From positions 372,001-436,000 of the forward strand of contig NZ_JAUHJR010000002.1 in the NCBI RefSeq assembly GCF_030412915.1: a DNA stretch of 64,000 nt. Direction: 5' to 3'. Of this stretch, positions 34,031-42,797 are shown one piece after another. Every line of letters starts with the position of its first letter. Position 1 is the stretch's first letter. The DNA is from Nocardioides abyssi (GTDB lineage Bacteria; Actinomycetota; Actinomycetes; Propionibacteriales; Nocardioidaceae). A model generated the notes under the pieces. That model did no database searches and had not been told where the DNA came from. It worked only from the letters and a program-made list of their open reading frames with translations. The position numbers and the translations under genes were made by a program.

Positions 34031-34140
34031 GGATGCCGCCTCAAGTTTGATTCGCGCACTCGCCGGTTCGACGAGTCGGTCCTGTCCACCATCCTCAATA
34101 GGATCCGCAATGACTCACCCGCTGATGGACAGAGTGGACC

Positions 34141-34710
34141 GTGCCCCTACCTGACTCGCCCCGCATTCCGCCAACCCTCACAGACGGCGTCATCACCCTG
34201 CGCCCCTGGAAGCGAACTGACGCCCCCGGCGTTCTCAAGGCCTGCCAAGACGCGGACATCCAGCACTGGCTCCCGGTGCCGGTGCCTTACCTGCCGGAGC
34301 ACGCCGAAGGCTTTGTCGACGAGTTCTCGAAGCAGCAGTGGACCAGTGGCGAAGGTGCGCCCTTCGCCGCCGTTGACGCGAACGCCGGACATCTGCTCGG
34401 GGCGTTCGGCCTCAAGGAGATCGACCGAGTGCGCGGGGTGGCCGAACTTGGCTATTGGGTCGCGGCCTGGGCACGCAGACGGAAGGTCGCCCAGCGTGGA
34501 GTTGCCCTCATCTCCGACTGGGCCTTCGGCGTGGCTGGCCTTACCAGGCTGGAATTGCTCGTCGAGCCAACGAACATCGCGTCGTGCGCCGTCGTGGAAC
34601 GGGCCGGAGCGGTGCTCGAAGACATCGTCCCCGACATGGACGTCATCCAAGGGACAAGCCGCGACATCGCCCGCTACGCCCTGCAGCGCGTTGGCGAAAC
34701 AGTCACGTGA
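34141..34710 (+). CDS. GNAT-family N-acetyltransferase (RimJ/RimL-like)
   Basis: The 189-residue product starts with GTG at 34141. The GNAT fold is clear: ITLRPWKRTDAPGVLKACQD, LGAFGLKEIDRVRGVAELGY, WVAAWARRRKVAQRGVALIS (acetyl-CoA-binding segment with altered R/Q-x-x-G-x-A), LTRLELLVEPTNIASCAVVE and RAGAVLEDIV. It would transfer acetyl to an amine of a protein or small molecule; the substrate is unknown. It could be a resistance or modification enzyme. Confidence 0.85.
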   Translation: MPLPDSPRIPPTLTDGVITLRPWKRTDAPGVLKACQDADIQHWLPVPVPYLPEHAEGFVDEFSKQQWTSGEGAPFAAVDANAGHLLGAFGLKEIDRVRGVAELGYWVAAWARRRKVAQRGVALISDWAFGVAGLTRLELLVEPTNIASCAVVERAGAVLEDIVPDMDVIQGTSRDIARYALQRVGETVT

Positions 34711-35131
34711 GCCTGGCGCGGTTGATCCGAGCCTATTCGCGAGCGGCATACACGGCATCGAACGCTCGATCCGCTCGGAGGCAGTCCCTACGCCCGATCG
34801 CGGCGACGTGCACATTTGAGAGCAACTGTCGCCACAGCAGTGCACGCCTATACATGCGCTCACGCCGAGACCGGCGCACTCCGGCCAGAGTGACCGGATC
34901 TGCCGCGATCCGCGCACTCCGGCCAGCAACGCTGGCCTGCCCGGACCCCGCGAACCTTCCGGCTTCGGTGTCGGGCAGCGACCGTCGCTTAGACCGCGCA
35001 CGCATCAAATAGGGACGGTGGACACTGCTCAACTCGAAGGCACCCTTGTGGTGCGCACTACATCGAGTCCCGAGCCAGTAACGAGCGCCTACGTCCAGTG
35101 ATTCTTCAGTGGCCGAGCCTAGGATCACCGG
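34711..35131. other. Gene-free stretch with a double repeat
   Basis: About 420 bases without a supported gene. It holds two tandem array repeats (34871-34935) and, at its right end, the leaderless promoter TAGGAT of the signal peptidase gene. Confidence 0.55.
34871..34935. repeat. Two array repeats in tandem
   Basis: Hairpin GCGCACTCCGGCCAGAGTGA, tail CCGGATCTGCCGCGATCC, then a second GCGCACTCCGGCCAGCAAC. Shows the unit order hairpin-tail-hairpin. Confidence 0.85.
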
Positions 35132-35899
35132 GTGCGAGAAGGTAAAGACCAGGCCGGGTCGTCCGGAGAACGACCTCCCATGGGTGCTTGTGGCGCTCGC
35201 GAGCGACGGCGGACGTCCGTGTTGCTCGAAACGGTGGTCCTGGCCTGCGTCGCCTTGACCCTCGCGTTAGTGCTCAAGACCTTCTTTGTTCAAGCGTTCT
35301 ACATCCCATCGGAATCGATGGAGCCGGGTTTAGTCGAGAACGACCGGATCCTCGTGCAGAAGACTTCCTACTGGTTTGGCGGTGAACCGAAGCGCGGCGA
35401 CGTCGTCGTTTTCGAAGACCCAGGGTCGTGGCTCGGCCCCGGAGACAACGACGAGCCGGGGGCTGTCGGCCAGATCTTGGGCAAGATTGGCCTCTACCCG
35501 ACCGGTGGACACCTCGTGAAGCGAGTAGTGGGCATCGCCGGAGACACGATCGTGTGCTGCGACGAATCCGGACGGATCTCGGTGAACGGTCAACCGATCA
35601 ACGAGAATGACTACGTCAATGACGCAGACACGGTCGTGTGTCGCGGCCCTCAGGTCCGAACTTGCGAATGGGCCGCTGGCCCCGTGCCTGAGGGACACGT
35701 CTTTGTCATGGGCGACAACCGGGAACGTTCGGCTGACTCCAGCGCGCATATGTGCACCCCGACTGTCACCGACTGCACCGAGAATCCGTACGTGCCAGTC
35801 GCCAACATCGTCGGCAAGGTGTTCGTGCTCCTCTGGCCCAGTAGCCGGTTCGACTGGGTGACTCGACCTGACACTTTCGCTGAGGTTCCGGCGCAATAA
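35132..35899 (+). CDS. lepB: Signal peptidase I
   Basis: The product is 255 residues, starting with GTG at 35132, six bases after TAGGAT (leaderless). It cleaves signal peptides on the outer face of the membrane. One N-terminal anchor (TVVLACVALTLALVLKTFFV), catalytic Ser62 in IPSESMEPGL, catalytic Lys130 in HLVKRVVGIAGD, and the box GDNRERSADS at 194-203. Length and motifs are normal. An extra, mobile lepB among many exported cargo proteins could serve them specifically; it may also simply replace the host enzyme when that is inhibited. Confidence 0.93.
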   Translation: MREGKDQAGSSGERPPMGACGARERRRTSVLLETVVLACVALTLALVLKTFFVQAFYIPSESMEPGLVENDRILVQKTSYWFGGEPKRGDVVVFEDPGSWLGPGDNDEPGAVGQILGKIGLYPTGGHLVKRVVGIAGDTIVCCDESGRISVNGQPINENDYVNDADTVVCRGPQVRTCEWAAGPVPEGHVFVMGDNRERSADSSAHMCTPTVTDCTENPYVPVANIVGKVFVLLWPSSRFDWVTRPDTFAEVPAQ

Positions 35900-36244
35900 C
35901 AGCCGACCGTCCGGGGGGCCCTGATGTCGCCGGTCGACCGACGACCTCAGCGGGTCGCGAGATGGCTGCTCAGCCATCCGGACGGCTCGCGAGGATTCGT
36001 CTTTGAGATCGCCCGTTACCGCCTCGGCGGCGATCGGTGCTCCCTCACCGGGTTCTCATCCCGTCCTCACGAGGGTCGAGCACCGTTGCGGGAAGGAGGC
36101 GACATGCGCACCTTGAAAACCGGCCAACAGCGGCTTGCGAAGGCGTCGACGGCTACGGGCCGTCCGCGGTCTCCGAGCGGCGTGGGGCCGCGGCGTACAT
36201 GGGCTCGCCGTGGCGCGCCTCGGCGAGGTAGTGCGCGGACAGGT
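35900..36244. other. Gene-free stretch
   Basis: About 345 bases. A frame continuous with the next gene runs through it but reads as low-complexity Arg/Pro/Gly and has no promoter-start pair. No array repeat is seen. Confidence 0.45.
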
Positions 36245-36877
36245 ATGAGGTCGGGACCCTCAGCGGTACCTTCAGATCGAAGTGATCGGCGGTTGCTCGC
36301 AATAGTCCTCTTCACCGGTCTCGCCCTGGTAGCGGGGTTCGTGTACGCCACGGATGAGCAACCCGACGTCTTCGGCGACGTTCAGGAGACGTGGGGTCCC
36401 GTAGAGGTCACCGTTGGCGAGCCGCTCTACTTTCCGGTGCTCACAGTGAGTCGGTCCGCGGGGTCCGGCACCGTCGACATTCGACGCATCACTCCTCGGG
36501 TCGATCGCGACACCGCCGATACCCGCGTGCGTGTGCTGGTCTGTGATCTCACCGCAGATCACGCCCAATACTCGACGTACCCCGACCCGACTCGCAATCC
36601 CGCACGATATTGCGAGAGTCTCACGGAGGCGGGCAGCGATACTCGAATGGAGACTGCGCCCCTCGCAAAACGACGATTGCTCCCCGAAGCGACTCCCCAA
36701 TCGCGGGGAGCATTCGTTATGGATGGCGTCGCGGCCACCTTCAGCACGGACAGGGTTCGAGGGTGGACCCGGCAGACCGAAGTCACAGGTTTGAGGGTGG
36801 AGGTGCTCGCGACGACCGCCGGGTACCGCCATCGACCCGTACCCCCGGAGCGCTGGGCGATGTCGTCGCGGCCTTAA
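36245..36877 (+). CDS. Membrane-anchored exported protein
   Basis: The product has 210 residues from ATG 36245. One membrane segment (LLAIVLFTGLALVAGFVYA), then an outside beta domain: WGPVEVTVGEPLYFPVLTV, TVDIRRITPRVD, VRVLVCDLTADHAQYS, NPARYCESL, GAFVMDGVAATFSTD. The two Cys probably pair. No family is recognised; same anchor-plus-domain plan as several array genes. Confidence 0.6.
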   Translation: MRSGPSAVPSDRSDRRLLAIVLFTGLALVAGFVYATDEQPDVFGDVQETWGPVEVTVGEPLYFPVLTVSRSAGSGTVDIRRITPRVDRDTADTRVRVLVCDLTADHAQYSTYPDPTRNPARYCESLTEAGSDTRMETAPLAKRRLLPEATPQSRGAFVMDGVAATFSTDRVRGWTRQTEVTGLRVEVLATTAGYRHRPVPPERWAMSSRP

Positions 36878-36932
36878 GGGGCGTCTTACGCACGGGCAAC
36901 GACTAGCGAGCAGGAGCCGCTCGTCGGCTCTG

Positions 36933-36970
36933 CGGCGCTTACTGGGCCGACTGCGCGGTCCTGCCGACGC
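36933..36970. repeat. Array repeat copy
   Basis: CGGCGCTTACTGGGCCGAC, TGCGCGGTCCTGCCGACGC. Confidence 0.7.
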
Positions 36971-37126
36971 CAAGCCGCCTACGTCCTGAGGCGCGAAGGC
37001 GAGCAGCATCGCCGTCCGAACTGTCGCGGCGAAGTTGCCGAAGCCAACTCATCGGACCCTTCGGGACTCACACGGCCTGGCCACCTCCTCTTCGTCGAGA
37101 CGCCTTGACAGGGAAGCGAATATCGC

Positions 37127-37146
37127 CGCTTTCCGGCCAGAAAGCG
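37127..37146. repeat. Array repeat copy (perfect stem, variant sequence)
   Basis: CGCTTTC-CGGCCA-GAAAGCG: three stem positions differ from the consensus and all are compensated on the other arm. Confidence 0.85.
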
Positions 37147-37193
37147 CAGACCGCGAACCGGTGGGCGCGGGTTCCTTCTGCCGCGAGGCGGCG

Positions 37194-37406
37194 TCATGAC
37201 CCGACGCGCCCACAGGTTAGGAGGTACTCGCAGTACGCGTCGCGGACAAGGTCCACCACCCAAAGCGCACTGCACGCTGCGACCACCAATACTGCGACCA
37301 ACGCGAAGAATGCGACCACCCACTCTCCGAGTGATCGCGAGCGGGGCGGCGCTTTCTTGGTTAGCAATTGTTCGAGCCGCACGCTTTTGTTGTCTTGTGC
37401 ATCCAC
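37194..37406 (-). CDS. Very small membrane protein
   Basis: The 70-residue product starts with GTG at 37406, six bases after CATAAT (leaderless). One or two membrane passes in VVAFFALVAVLVVAACSALWV, a basic cytoplasmic start (KKAPPRSRSLGEW) and an outside tail CEYLLTCGRVGS with two Cys. Confidence 0.6.
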   Translation of the reverse strand: MDAQDNKSVRLEQLLTKKAPPRSRSLGEWVVAFFALVAVLVVAACSALWVVDLVRDAYCEYLLTCGRVGS

Positions 37407-37735
37407 GTCTCAATTATGGAGAGAGGGCCGTCGCCGCGATTGAGTACGGCTACTCAACTCGCTTGACGTGGTCACGCCGGGTTGTGGCGCCGTCAGCGTG
37501 CGTCGAGCGAAATTTCACCGCTGCCGGGACCCTCGGGGCGGTCAAACCGTGGAACCGTCGCCGTATACGTCGCGCGCAAATCGGCCAGTTTCGGCTCTCG
37601 GCTTCGCGAGTTGAGTTCTCAGAGGTACGACTGGATGCGTCGTTCATGGACTATCCCCGTCTACCGACGCGCGGGCCCAACGCATTTGTCAACGGGGTAC
37701 GGTCGTTCTTCAAACCTGTCGCTTGGGAGCCGCTT
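37407..37735. other. Upstream region of the RTX gene
   Basis: About 330 bases. The frame of the following gene is open through it but shows no protein-like pattern and no good start. It should hold that gene's promoter; I cannot place it reliably. Confidence 0.4.
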
Positions 37736-39073
37736 ATGAAGTCATCCGCCGTTAGCCTTGCCGGACTGCTCGCAGCCGCGCCGTTGATTCTGACACCGGT
37801 TGCGTCGTCCGCTGCTACCGCCTTGGCGGGCGCTCCAGAGGCCACCCGCGGGGCGGTGGCGTGTCGCGGGTTGGACGCAACGATCGTGGGCGATCCGAAG
37901 CAGCGAACGGTTTTGCGCGGGACCGCTCGACGGGATGTCATCGTGAGCAACGGCGTTCCTCAGATCGATGCCGGGGGCGGCAACGACGTCATATGCGTGA
38001 CCGGTAGGCCAGACAGGCGCAACTTGGCTACCGTCCGGGCAGGGGACGGGAAGGACGTTGTAGATGCCAGCGCCGCCAGCAACGGCGCGATCATCTACCC
38101 CGGTCGCGGCGCCGACCGGGTGATTGGGAGCCGCTACGCAGACACCGTGCTCGGCGGGGACAGCCCTGACGGGGCGTCCGACAGGATCAGCACGGGCGCA
38201 GGTGACGATCTGGTGTCGACGCCGACCACCCCAGCGCCCGCCAGCGAACGGATCCGCTTGGGTGCCGGTCGCGACGTCGCGCAGTTGTCCCGCCTTGCTC
38301 GGGGCACCTGGGTAGACGGCGGCTCCGGTTACAACTCCCTGCTGGCATCATCCGGAGCCGCCGGACGTGTCGTGTGGGACAACCGTTCAGGTCGACTCCG
38401 CGTGGATAGCGCGACGTTGGCGTCTTGGCGAGGGTTCACCCGCTTCGCCCTCGCGGCCCCGTCTGCCGACTCTCTGACCTTCCGCGGCTCGGAGCGGAAG
38501 GAAGCGCTGCGTCTAGACGGACCGAACAGGCGCGCGACCATGGGCGGCGGCGACGACGTCGTCGAGGAGACGAACCCGTCGACCTCGTCGAGCGGGTTCG
38601 CGCGGCTCGTTGGCGGCGCTGGGCGCGATACTTTCGAGTTTGCTAAGGCCGCGGCGGTCGAAGCGGATTTGTCGGCAGGCGTATTCGCTTACGCACCGAC
38701 CCTGAGCGACTCGAACTTCGCTTTCCCGATGCTCGATTTCGAGTCACTCGACATCTGGTCGGATTCAGCCGTGCTGGTCGGAACGGACGGTCGCAACAAC
38801 ATCACCGCGCTCGGCTGCACCGTTCAAATCGACGGCGCCGGAGGCGACGACCGTCTCGCCGTCACCAACAAAGCCAGTCCCGACGCCACCCGCTTCGCCT
38901 GCCCAGAGTTTACCGAGAGCAGCACCCTTGCCGGTGGCGCTGGCGATGACACCCTTGTCGGATATCGCGGGACCGACGCCCTGTACGGAGGGCCTGGTCG
39001 AGACTCAGCCGACGGCGGAGCAGACGTCGACACTTGTCGCGCGGAACGACGGCTCAATTGCGAGACGTCGTGA
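37736..39073 (+). CDS. Secreted RTX-type (hemolysin-type Ca-binding) protein
   Basis: The product has 445 residues from ATG 37736 with GGGAG seven bases upstream. The signal peptide is SLAGLLAAAPLILTPVASSAA. The body is built of Asp/Gly nonapeptide-like turns: QIDAGGGNDVICVTG, VRAGDGKDVVDASA, ISTGAGDDLVSTP, MGGGDDVVEE, LVGGAGRDTFEF, LAGGAGDDTLVGYRG, LYGGPGRDSADGG. These bind Ca and fold outside the cell. The C-terminus (DTCRAERRLNCETS) has two Cys. No catalytic domain is seen. Probably a secreted binding or structural protein. Confidence 0.85.
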   Translation: MKSSAVSLAGLLAAAPLILTPVASSAATALAGAPEATRGAVACRGLDATIVGDPKQRTVLRGTARRDVIVSNGVPQIDAGGGNDVICVTGRPDRRNLATVRAGDGKDVVDASAASNGAIIYPGRGADRVIGSRYADTVLGGDSPDGASDRISTGAGDDLVSTPTTPAPASERIRLGAGRDVAQLSRLARGTWVDGGSGYNSLLASSGAAGRVVWDNRSGRLRVDSATLASWRGFTRFALAAPSADSLTFRGSERKEALRLDGPNRRATMGGGDDVVEETNPSTSSSGFARLVGGAGRDTFEFAKAAAVEADLSAGVFAYAPTLSDSNFAFPMLDFESLDIWSDSAVLVGTDGRNNITALGCTVQIDGAGGDDRLAVTNKASPDATRFACPEFTESSTLAGGAGDDTLVGYRGTDALYGGPGRDSADGGADVDTCRAERRLNCETS

Positions 39074-39228
39074 TGCGCCATTGGGGGTCCTCGCTCCTTC
39101 GCTATCGCACGAGTTCTTTTGGGTCGGGGATAGCGCCGCAACGGACACCGTCATAGTCGCAAGCGCGTTTAGTCGCGGTGGCGCTATGGGTGGGGTGGCT
39201 CATTGAGGGAGCCGCGGTACGGCGAGCC

Positions 39229-39260
39229 GCGCTCGGCGCACTGGCCAGATTTTGCAGATG
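39229..39260. repeat. Array repeat copy (degenerate)
   Basis: GCGCTCGGCGCACTGGCCAG, ATTTTGCAGATG. Confidence 0.5.
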
Positions 39261-39303
39261 TGCTGATCAAACTCGGGAGCAGGCGAGGTCTGCCGCTCTC
39301 CCA

Positions 39304-39810
39304 TCAATTGATCTCCCCGACCGAGAGAAGGACGCAACTCTTCCTGGCGGCGTTCGCGGTACAGAGTCGATATGTCCCGGGGTCCGCTACGTCGGGAACG
39401 ACCGCGACGTCGGAACCTGATCCGCTGACCCCGATGTCGACCCAACCGCGCCTCTCGTTCGCGTCCCACCACGTCGGCCTGGCGGCTGGCGCATACCCCT
39501 GCGATACGGCGATCACGTAGTACTCGGTCTTCCATTCTGTGCCCGTCCAACCATCAAGGGAGTAGGCGATTCCACGCCTCTCCCTGCTGTACCACCGCAC
39601 CACCACCTGATCACCAGGGACGTAGGCCTGTCGATCCGTCGCCATCCGTCCCGTAAGCCAGGGGTCCAACGTAGGAGTCGCGACGGTTCTTGAGGCGCGC
39701 TCCTGCCGCGGGCGGGGCGCGTTGTCTTCGTTCATCGCCGATGAGCAGCCGATGCTGGAAGAGGCGAGGACGAGACCGATGAGGGCGGCAGGCAAGCGGT
39801 GAGGGTGCAC
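39304..39810 (-). CDS. Lipoprotein with an Ig-like domain
   Basis: The product has 168 residues from GTG 39810. Signal peptide ALIGLVLASSSIGC with the lipidated Cys. The mature part DRQAYVPGDQVVVRWYSRE, AYSLDGWTGTEWKTEYYVI, DPGTYRLCTANAARKSC is a beta-sandwich of the kind that starts with Y-x-PGD-x-V. Surface protein, role unknown. Confidence 0.7.
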   Translation of the reverse strand: MHPHRLPAALIGLVLASSSIGCSSAMNEDNAPRPRQERASRTVATPTLDPWLTGRMATDRQAYVPGDQVVVRWYSRERRGIAYSLDGWTGTEWKTEYYVIAVSQGYAPAARPTWWDANERRGWVDIGVSGSGSDVAVVPDVADPGTYRLCTANAARKSCVLLSVGEIN

Positions 39811-39991
39811 GGCCTTCAGACGTGACAGCGCGCCGGGCAGTTCCAGTTGAGATACCTGCTTTGCAGGCTCGGAGCACTGACTACAACGGTGTCGCTTGAC
39901 ATGGCGTCAATCAACACCTTCCGGGCCGTTTGAGCACATACAACGCCGTGCGCGGTGACCAGGTCCGGCGTCAACGCCGGTACCTTGAGCC

Positions 39992-40249
39992 GTGGCTTCG
40001 GAGCGCAGGCGGCGTACTCGGGTGCTGCTCTGGCTAGCCTTCATCGGCTTCGCAGTGCTGATGCTTGTTGGCTCGATGGGCCTTGTCTGGTGGTGGGGCA
40101 CTGGCTACGACGAAGCCGAGGCGCTGGGCGCAGCCACGGCTTCAACGGACACCGCGATGGTCGCGAGCGCTTGGATCGCGGTAGCGGGATTGTCGGGGTC
40201 GCTCCTCGCAGGTCCTGCTGCCGTCGTGTACGAGCGGAAGTACTCTTAG
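39992..40249 (+). CDS. Small two-helix membrane protein
   Basis: The 85-residue product starts with GTG at 39992; TACCTT is five bases upstream. Segments VLLWLAFIGFAVLMLVGSMG and VASAWIAVAGLSGSLLAGPA; basic start SERRRRTR. No family is recognised. Confidence 0.6.
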   Translation: MASERRRRTRVLLWLAFIGFAVLMLVGSMGLVWWWGTGYDEAEALGAATASTDTAMVASAWIAVAGLSGSLLAGPAAVVYERKYS

Positions 40250-40267
40250 CGACCCTGCTCCGGCGAG

Positions 40268-40302
40268 CCGCGTTCGGCGTAACCCCCGAGCCGAGTGAGC
40301 CC
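40268..40302. repeat. Array repeat copy
   Basis: CCGCGTTCGGCGTAACCC, CCGAGCCGAGTGAGCCC. Confidence 0.7.
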
Positions 40303-40540
40303 AGGATGACCCGCCGTTCTGCTGCAGGGACAGGTCGCTGTCTTCTATGAACGTGGGTCCCGGGCCGTAGTCGCACCGGTTACAACCGAGCGCGCCGGAA
40401 CACGAGCCCGTGTCGTGGCACCCGTTCACGAACGCTGCGCCGTCGACTTCGACCGTCTTGCCCTGGAGCACCAGACGCTCCGCGTTGATGAGGTACGGAC
40501 CGGCACACGAGGCGGTTGCGGCCTGCTGCCCGACCGGCAA
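40303..40540 (-). pseudogene. Truncated exported-protein gene running into a repeat
   Basis: The minus-strand frame reads SCAGPYLINAERLVLQGKTV, EVDGAAFVNGCHDTGSCSGA, LGCNRCDYGPGPTFIEDSDL, SLQQNGG, a Cys-rich exported type. It then continues without a stop through the array repeat at 40268-40302 into low-complexity sequence to 40142. The 5' end lacks a signal peptide in the same frame. It looks as if recombination at the repeat removed the native end. Low certainty. Confidence 0.4.
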
Positions 40541-40719
40541 GGAAGCAATCGAGGACGGACCGCGAGCAGTACTACCGTTGCGCGTCGCCTGCGGGTTTGA
40601 CGACCTCGGCTGACGGACGGCTACATCGCGCCAAGTTGAGCCCCGCCCCGCGCGCCGAGCGGCGTGTCAACTAGGACAGCGCCTAGTCCGGGCTTGTGTC
40701 TTCGTCCGCCGCAAACGCC

Positions 40720-40763
40720 CGAATCTGCGGCGATCAGCGCGTTCTGATCCGCGACGTGGGCGC
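40720..40763. repeat. Array repeat copy (diverged)
   Basis: CGAATCTGCGGCGATCAGCG, CGTTCTGATCCGCGACGTGG; tail well conserved, hairpin diverged. Confidence 0.6.
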
Positions 40764-40830
40764 TCATCGACGGCCGTAGGAGTGGGTCGTCCGGTCCGCC
40801 GGTCAGGCGGGACCCCGCCGGAGGTAGCCG

Positions 40831-41652
40831 TCAGGCGCAGGGTTCCTCCGCGAAGGCACACAACGCAGCGATCGGTCCTTGTGTCGCGTACTGCTGTCGC
40901 AAGAGTTCTGCCTCAACCACTTCGGGCCCACCTGCGCCAGCGATGTAGACACTCGTGAAGAGAACCGCGTTCCCGGCACGGGACACCTCGTTCAGGTGAC
41001 CCTCGCCGGTGAAACCGTCCCCGTCGCGCCACCGGTTCAAGTAGCGAATGGATCCCTCGGCAGCGCGGTTCCCGGGCAGTTCGGTTGCCTGGATGGCGCC
41101 CGTCGATCCAAAGCAGGCGGAAACGTCAACACGGGTCGTTTGAACGACTCGGCGGGCATCGTCGTCAGAGGCATAGAGCGCCAACGTTCGCTGCTCGCCG
41201 CCCTCAGTCTCGCCGGTGTAGACGGCGGACGCGATGTCGACTGCTTCGACCGGGACATCCGGATCCCAAGGCTCCTGACCGCACGGGCCGGGCACCTGCG
41301 CCTCGTAGCCCCGCACGACGCGAACGGGTGAACCGTCGTGCCCGTTGGTCACAGGCATGCCGTCGGTGAGGGGAAATGACGCCGGAATCTCATCCTTCCA
41401 ACGAGTGGACCTCTGGTCGGGGCCGGGCGGCGCGGACGAAACCGTCGGGAGGTCCGCGTCCGATTGGCTGCTGACGATCGCGTAGGGCGTTCCCACGCTC
41501 GCGGCTGTCACCGCCACGACGGCCATGGCGCCTGCGATGCTGCGCCGCCGCCGCATGCGATCACCACGTCGCCGAACGACTTCAGGACAAAGCGGCGCCT
41601 TCGTTAGCGTCCCGTCGCTCAGGTCGCGCATGAAACCCTCGACATCCTTCAC
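40831..41652 (-). CDS. Membrane-anchored protein of anti-sigma-like design
   Basis: The product has 273 residues from GTG 41652 with GGAG upstream. Cytoplasmic start VEGFMRDLSDGTLTKAPLCP, basic RRRGDRMRRRRS, one membrane segment (IAGAMAVVAVTAASVGTPYAI), then a long outside domain (RVVRGYEAQVPGPCGQEPWD, RTLALYASDDDARRVVQTTR, AVLFTSVYIAGAGGPEVVEA, ALCAFAEEPCA). The D-L-x-D-G ... RRR-RRRR start is common in proteins encoded beside ECF sigma factors, but no sigma gene is adjacent. The outside part resembles sensor domains; the function is unknown. Confidence 0.6.
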   Translation of the reverse strand: MKDVEGFMRDLSDGTLTKAPLCPEVVRRRGDRMRRRRSIAGAMAVVAVTAASVGTPYAIVSSQSDADLPTVSSAPPGPDQRSTRWKDEIPASFPLTDGMPVTNGHDGSPVRVVRGYEAQVPGPCGQEPWDPDVPVEAVDIASAVYTGETEGGEQRTLALYASDDDARRVVQTTRVDVSACFGSTGAIQATELPGNRAAEGSIRYLNRWRDGDGFTGEGHLNEVSRAGNAVLFTSVYIAGAGGPEVVEAELLRQQYATQGPIAALCAFAEEPCA

Positions 41653-41810
41653 ACACCGTCTCCCACATAGGCAACAGGCCGGTCCGCACATCGGAGAGTG
41701 CGGGCTACCTTCCCTACGCACAGGGGCCGCCTCAGGTTGCAGGCGGTCCCCGACGAGGCCCACTTCTCGGTTTCAACCGCGTGAGCGATGCGTCGACCAA
41801 GCCGCGCCGA

Positions 41811-41870
41811 AGCGCGCTCTGGGCCGAGCGGCCGAATCTGCGCAATCAGGTCACTCCGGGCCAAGTGCGC
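41811..41870. repeat. Array repeats (hairpin-tail-hairpin)
   Basis: GCGCTCTGGGCCGAGCGGCC, GAATCTGCGCAATCAG, then GTCACTCCGGGCCAAGTGCG. Left border of the 41908 cassette. Confidence 0.8.
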
Positions 41871-41907
41871 TGTTCGGGTTTGCGTCTAGCACTCGTAGCA
41901 TCGAGCC

Positions 41908-42459
41908 ATGTCGCCCGGTCGCCTGTTGCCGTTCAAGGTGGTACCGACTGCTGACCTCACCGCCGCGCGCTGGCTCACCGAGCGGCTCTTCGACGGTGGG
42001 CCGCCGCCCGCAGTAAGCAGCGTCGTTCCTCTTGGCTACGACGCGTACGTCGAGGTGCCGCTCGACGGCAATGGCGGGGGTCCTGAGCCAGTCGAGGGCG
42101 TACGAGCAACTCTGGCCCATTACACCGGTGACGACGAGCGCTGCTACTGGGCGATGTGGGTGGGCTGGCCGCAGATGCGGGCTTGGGCTTCGGAGCCCAC
42201 AGTCAGCATTCCCGACGGTTTCGCCTTGGTCCTCTTCCGCGAGCAGTTCGCCGACACCGAGTGGGTCCGCTCGGTCACGTCCGGCGACGAAACCCTCTGG
42301 TGGCCCGAGAGCCGCCGTTGGGTTCAGGCCCGTCCAGTCGACTCCGACGCCCTGTACATCGCCTGCGACCGTGCTGTCGCGGATTCACTACTAGAAAGCG
42401 GCTGCGCGGGTGCGCACCTGGTAGACCCCTCAGCGCCGATGCTCAGCGACGAGTACTAG
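41908..42459 (+). CDS. Hypothetical protein, duplicated with 26695
   Basis: The product has 183 residues from ATG 41908; TAGCAT lies six bases upstream, exactly as in the 26695 copy. ARWLTERLFDGGPPPAVSSV, YDAYVEVPLDGNGGG, CYWAMWVGWPQMRAWASEP and VADSLLESGCAGAHLVDP are shared. The 3' half of the gene is nearly identical to the other copy while the 5' half is clearly more diverged, a mosaic that suggests gene conversion. Soluble; no known domain. Confidence 0.75.
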   Translation: MSPGRLLPFKVVPTADLTAARWLTERLFDGGPPPAVSSVVPLGYDAYVEVPLDGNGGGPEPVEGVRATLAHYTGDDERCYWAMWVGWPQMRAWASEPTVSIPDGFALVLFREQFADTEWVRSVTSGDETLWWPESRRWVQARPVDSDALYIACDRAVADSLLESGCAGAHLVDPSAPMLSDEY

Positions 42460-42498
42460 CGCGCATCCCCAACGGCCAGCGCTTACCGGCCGAAGCGT

Positions 42499-42669
42499 GC
42501 GGAACTGCGGCTCCGCGGCGCAGGGTTGGGTGCTCCGGCGGACAGGCGGGGTCTACTTCCCAGCACTTCTCCCACCCTCCGGTGGAACCCGTCTCTGCCT
42601 CTTACCTGCTGGGATGGCCGGGGGTCAACCTATCCGGAACGGCTCGCGTGCACGTCTGCAATCAGCGCC
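42499..42669 (+). other. Conserved non-coding segment, second copy
   Basis: Counterpart of 27284-27456, about 97 percent identical by eye. It lies between the gene and the array repeat in both cassettes. Confidence 0.55.
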
Positions 42670-42704
42670 ATCCGGGCCAAGTGCGCGGATCTGCCGATGA
42701 GCAA
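42659..42704. repeat. Array repeat copy
   Basis: CAATCAGCGCCATCCGGGCC, AAGTGCGCGGATCTGCCGAT; best full-length hairpin-plus-tail copy. Confidence 0.85.
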
Positions 42705-42797
42705 CGACCTGGACCGGGCTCTCTGAAAGGCCAGGGCCTCGGTTATTTCCCCACGCGCGGCTGCACCTTCGTGCCGCGCAGGGCTGGACGGCCCGCC

